Source: Gammaproteobacteria bacterium (GTDB lineage Bacteria > Pseudomonadota > Gammaproteobacteria > Legionellales > Legionellaceae). Taken from it: a stretch of 34,211 bases of DNA. This document shows positions 31,637 to 34,211 of the stretch, one piece after another; the first letter of the stretch is position 1; every line of letters starts with the position of its first letter. Made by a program: the position numbers and the translations under genes. Location: assembly GCA_030427555.1 (NCBI GenBank), contig JAUIBC010000008.1:1-34211 (forward strand), in the 5' to 3' direction. Under the pieces are notes generated by a model that worked only from the letters and a program-made list of their open reading frames with translations, had not been told where the DNA came from and made no database searches.

Positions 31637-32443
31637 TTATTGTTTAATTACGGAATTTTGATACATGTAATTAATTGCGGCAATATCTTTTTTGCTTATT
31701 TTTTTCCTTTGTCCAATTTTAGCGTTAGCTAATAAAGGTATAATTGTTTGTTTACCATTTTTTGAAAAGGCGTAGGCGCTATAATGCATTATTGAATTAT
31801 AATCATACTCGCCAATATCTTCACCATCAGCTAAATGCTGATTAAAATTAAAAGTATGTTTGGCATCTATATTGTCCCATATGATTTTTATATATCTATC
31901 TCTATCATTCCTAGACTGCTCATGCCATAAACCAAGAGCATGACCTATTTCATGTGCAACGCTCATATCATTACATTTTGCATTAATATTAATTGGTTGC
32001 TCGCCACCTTGACGACCGACAAAAGATGAGCTTGTATTGCTATGTGAAGGGATGAAGTTTACATAGTCAGGATATTTATATGCATTTTTTTTATCAATTT
32101 CAACAAATTTAATATTGGTTTTTTTATTCCAATTTTTAATGGCGGTTAATATGGAATATTGACATTGTGGAGAAAATTTAGTCGATATTTTAAAAGGCAT
32201 TATGCCATTTTGCCAACGTCCTCCTCTGAATTTAGCTAATATTGTTGCTTGAGGAGCAATATTTTTATTAAACTTTTTTAAAATTATATCTCCTTCGGTA
32301 ATCGCATAATTATCAACTTTTACATAAACTATGTCTTTTTTAGCGTTTGTTTGGTCAAAATAGATTAAATGCCCATAATTATCAGCAAATAAATTACCAG
32401 AGCCGTAAGTAATACTAAATAAAATAATCAAAATTTTTCTCAT
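31637..32443 (-). CDS. Secreted astacin-type zinc metalloprotease (peptidase M12A)
   Basis: A 268-residue protein with a signal peptide (ILIILFSITYGSGNLFA). The zinc site is HEIGHALGLWHEQSR (H164, E165, H168, H174), and the Met-turn is EYDYNSIMHYSAYAF (M219, Y221), both diagnostic of astacins. A short region before the catalytic domain (RGGRWQNGIMPFKI) marks the usual mature start, so residues 21 to about 72 may be a propeptide. Astacins are common in animals and rare in bacteria; Legionella has the astacin effector LegP, though this protein has a Sec-type signal. It lies between rsmI and mlaE on the same strand, 28 bp after rsmI. Confidence 0.9.
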   Translation of the reverse strand: MRKILIILFSITYGSGNLFADNYGHLIYFDQTNAKKDIVYVKVDNYAITEGDIILKKFNKNIAPQATILAKFRGGRWQNGIMPFKISTKFSPQCQYSILTAIKNWNKKTNIKFVEIDKKNAYKYPDYVNFIPSHSNTSSSFVGRQGGEQPININAKCNDMSVAHEIGHALGLWHEQSRNDRDRYIKIIWDNIDAKHTFNFNQHLADGEDIGEYDYNSIMHYSAYAFSKNGKQTIIPLLANAKIGQRKKISKKDIAAINYMYQNSVIKQ

Positions 32444-32470
32444 AATTAAAGATCCTGCATAAAGGTATTA

Positions 32471-33331
32471 TTAATTTTCGACATCCTTATTATAATCTAA
32501 TGCTATTTTATATAGTTCGTTTTTAGGTTTATCCATAAGTTTAGCTGCTATTTTAACCGCCTGTTTAAGCGGCAACTCATGTAACAATTCTTGTAAGATA
32601 GTCAAATCTTCATTGTTTTCATTTGGTAATACACGTGGCGGTATAATTAAAACAAACTCGCCTTTAGTATTTTGTGGATCTTCTTGCAACCAGGTTAAAA
32701 CTTCGGATGCCGAAGAATGTATAAACTTCTCATAAGTTTTTGTTAGTTCTTTGAGTAGAACAAGAGATGTTTCTTTGCCAAATACATCACCAATATCTGC
32801 TACACAATCACAAATTCGATGTGTAGACTCATAAAAAATCAACGTATGTGATATTGATAGCAATGTTTTGAGTTTTGTTTGACGAGCATTAGCTTTGGCT
32901 GGCAAAAATCCAAAAAAACTTAATGCATCACAAGGTACGCCTGCTGCTTGTAGCGCGGTAATAAAAGCACAGGCGCCTGGCACTGGTACAACAGAAATTC
33001 CACGTTTTCGCGCAAGGCTAACTAATGAGTAGCCAGGGTCACTAATTAATGGAGTGCCAGCATCACTTACTAGCGCAAAGTTCTCTCCTAATTCAAGCTT
33101 ATTTAAGATTTCATCAGCTTTCTCTTTTTCATTATGTTCATGTAAAGATCTAATCGGCTTTTTAATTCCATAATAATTTAATAATTGTAAAGTACGCCTA
33201 GTATCTTCGGCTAAAATTACTCCGACTGACTTTAATATATCCAAAGCTCGTAAAGTTATATCATTTCTATTGCCAATTGGTGTCGCTACAACAAATAGTG
33301 TACCTGTTATAGTTGCTGAAGTTGCCATCAT
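32471..33331 (-). CDS. rsmI: RsmI, 16S rRNA C1402 2'-O-methyltransferase
   Basis: A 286-residue tetrapyrrole-methylase-fold enzyme. Signatures: GTLFVVATPIGNRNDITLRA, LAEDTRRTLQLLNYYGI, LVSDAGTPLISDPGYSLV and VPGACAFITALQAAG. It methylates the 2'-OH of C1402 in 16S rRNA at the P site. It is divergent from lpoA with only 38 bp between starts, as in E. coli, so the promoters must overlap or lie in coding DNA. A second ATG three bases downstream is equally possible; AAGGA precedes both. Confidence 0.95.
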   Translation of the reverse strand: MMATSATITGTLFVVATPIGNRNDITLRALDILKSVGVILAEDTRRTLQLLNYYGIKKPIRSLHEHNEKEKADEILNKLELGENFALVSDAGTPLISDPGYSLVSLARKRGISVVPVPGACAFITALQAAGVPCDALSFFGFLPAKANARQTKLKTLLSISHTLIFYESTHRICDCVADIGDVFGKETSLVLLKELTKTYEKFIHSSASEVLTWLQEDPQNTKGEFVLIIPPRVLPNENNEDLTILQELLHELPLKQAVKIAAKLMDKPKNELYKIALDYNKDVEN

Positions 33332-33369
33332 GGTTTATCCTTCTGACTTATTATCTTGAGATTTTAAAT

Positions 33370-34211
33370 ATGCGAATCGCGAGCCATATTCAAAAATTGT
33401 TAACCATTTTACTATGTTGTGTATTATTTGTCAGCTGTTCAAAGATAACAAATAATAAAAGCTTTAATAATGCTCAGCAATTGGATAATCCATATACTAT
33501 GCCTGCAGATGGGTATATTGCGCTAGCTAACAATCATGAAGGTGAAGAAAAGCAGTCTTTACTTATACTTGCCGCAGGCCAATTAATTTTTGAAGGTAAA
33601 ACAGCTAAAGCTAGCGAAATTTTAACTAAAATGCGTCCATTAACTAATGAAATCGCCGCGCAGCGTAATTTACTTCAAGGAAAAATAAACCTAATCTACG
33701 AACAACCCAATAAGGCTATTACAACCCTTGCAAAAATTAATAATGTAACTAATCTCCCTTTATATTATCAAGTGCAATATCATGAAATATTAGCAACCGC
33801 ATATTTTCTAACTAATCATGCGATAGAAGCGGTACATGAGAGGATTAAACTTGATAACTTGCTTGCAAACAATATCTCAAAAACGAGTAACCGCCTTGCA
33901 TTATGGATGGCTTTGACTACTCTTTCTGAGCCAGAAATTAATATTTTGGCCGCAGAAGATCCGGATGATGATACTTTAAATGGCTGGATTCAGCTAGCAA
34001 ATATCTCACGTAAAAAAACTAAAACTCCACAGGAAACTCTTACAAGAATTCAAAAATGGCAGGAAGAATTTCCAAACCATCCTGGTAATCAAGTTCTACC
34101 AGACTTAAATAAAGTTAAAAACCAAGATTTCTTATATTCTGGCCGCCCCTGGGAGGTTAGCTATGAAGTTTATCAAAAGCTGCTAGCAGAAAGTGAATAT
34201 GCTGCTTGGGT
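33370..34211 (+). CDS. lpoA: LpoA (LppC), outer-membrane activator of PBP1A (3' end outside window)
   Basis: The frame is open from ATG 33370 to the right edge (280 codons visible). The signal peptide ends in the lipobox LFVS-C (Cys23) with serine at +2, so it is an outer-membrane lipoprotein. The visible part is the N-terminal helical, TPR-like domain (for example LIYEQPNKAITTLAKI and WQEEFPNHPGNQVLPDL, a familiar LpoA block); the C-terminal domain that activates PBP1A lies outside. The divergent rsmI confirms identity. In E. coli yraN follows lpoA; here yraN is 26 kb away on the opposite strand. Confidence 0.88.
   Translation, partial: MRIASHIQKLLTILLCCVLFVSCSKITNNKSFNNAQQLDNPYTMPADGYIALANNHEGEEKQSLLILAAGQLIFEGKTAKASEILTKMRPLTNEIAAQRNLLQGKINLIYEQPNKAITTLAKINNVTNLPLYYQVQYHEILATAYFLTNHAIEAVHERIKLDNLLANNISKTSNRLALWMALTTLSEPEINILAAEDPDDDTLNGWIQLANISRKKTKTPQETLTRIQKWQEEFPNHPGNQVLPDLNKVKNQDFLYSGRPWEVSYEVYQKLLAESEYAAW

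Overview
The window is an AT-rich (about one third G+C by eye) chromosomal segment of a gammaproteobacterium, most likely from the Legionellales or a related host-associated lineage. LpoA, the YraN-DiaA-DolP group and a leucine tRNA(GAG) directly behind secG all point to Gammaproteobacteria. The low G+C, a CBS-type PLP enzyme that reads like the eukaryotic form, a secreted astacin and a membrane-hairpin protein with an acidic C-terminal tail resembling a Dot/Icm signal point toward Legionella/Coxiella relatives. This assignment is inference, since no rRNA is present.

Layout. 1-3.7 kb (+): a MidA-type methyltransferase (cut by the left edge), a QueD-fold protein without the usual cysteine, and priA broken by a frameshift inside its DEEH box. 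3.7-5.0 kb: an unusual cassette of 23 tetramer boxes at 8-bp spacing (12 ACTT, then 11 AAGT) next to the promoter of a small ParA ATPase gene that overlaps a ribbon-helix-helix gene; this looks like a type Ib partition locus with its centromere. 5.0-7.6 kb (-): yraN, diaA, dolP, a second DolP-like lipoprotein and a secreted cupin. 7.7-10.1 kb (-): mnmG-rsmG. 10.3-11.3 kb (+): ppa, secG, tRNA-Leu. 11.35-13.2 kb: an XRE-type regulator, a gene-free stretch that may encode a structured RNA of about 300 nt, and a protein made of eight 16-residue repeats. 13.4-17.6 kb (-): a tightly coupled five-gene envelope operon (gmhB, GT2, TVP38, GtrB-like GT2, lhgO). 17.7-19.5 kb (+): mltB and psd. 19.6-20.6 kb (-): CBS-like enzyme. 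20.7-27.5 kb (+): a small basic protein, a GT4 glycosyltransferase, manC, rep, an effector-like membrane protein and a small helical protein. 27.5-33.3 kb (-): a small HTH protein, a gene remnant carrying a palindromic element, a four-gene MCE/Mla lipid-transport operon, an astacin and rsmI. 33.4 kb to the right edge (+): lpoA (cut by the edge).

How the genes work together. Much of the window serves the cell envelope: heptose and mannose precursor supply (GmhB, ManC), glycosyl transfer, phosphatidylethanolamine synthesis (Psd), lipid trafficking (Mla-like system), outer-membrane quality control (DolP) and peptidoglycan metabolism (MltB, LpoA). A second theme is replication: PriA (apparently broken), Rep, DiaA and the ParA/RHH cassette. 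In E. coli rsmI, lpoA, yraN, diaA and dolP are contiguous. Here they lie in two blocks about 26 kb apart, and their orientations fit a single inversion.

The observations most worth following are the ParA/RHH locus with its opposed 8-bp arrays, the 16-residue-repeat protein, the possible RNA gene beside it, and the effector-like pair after rep.
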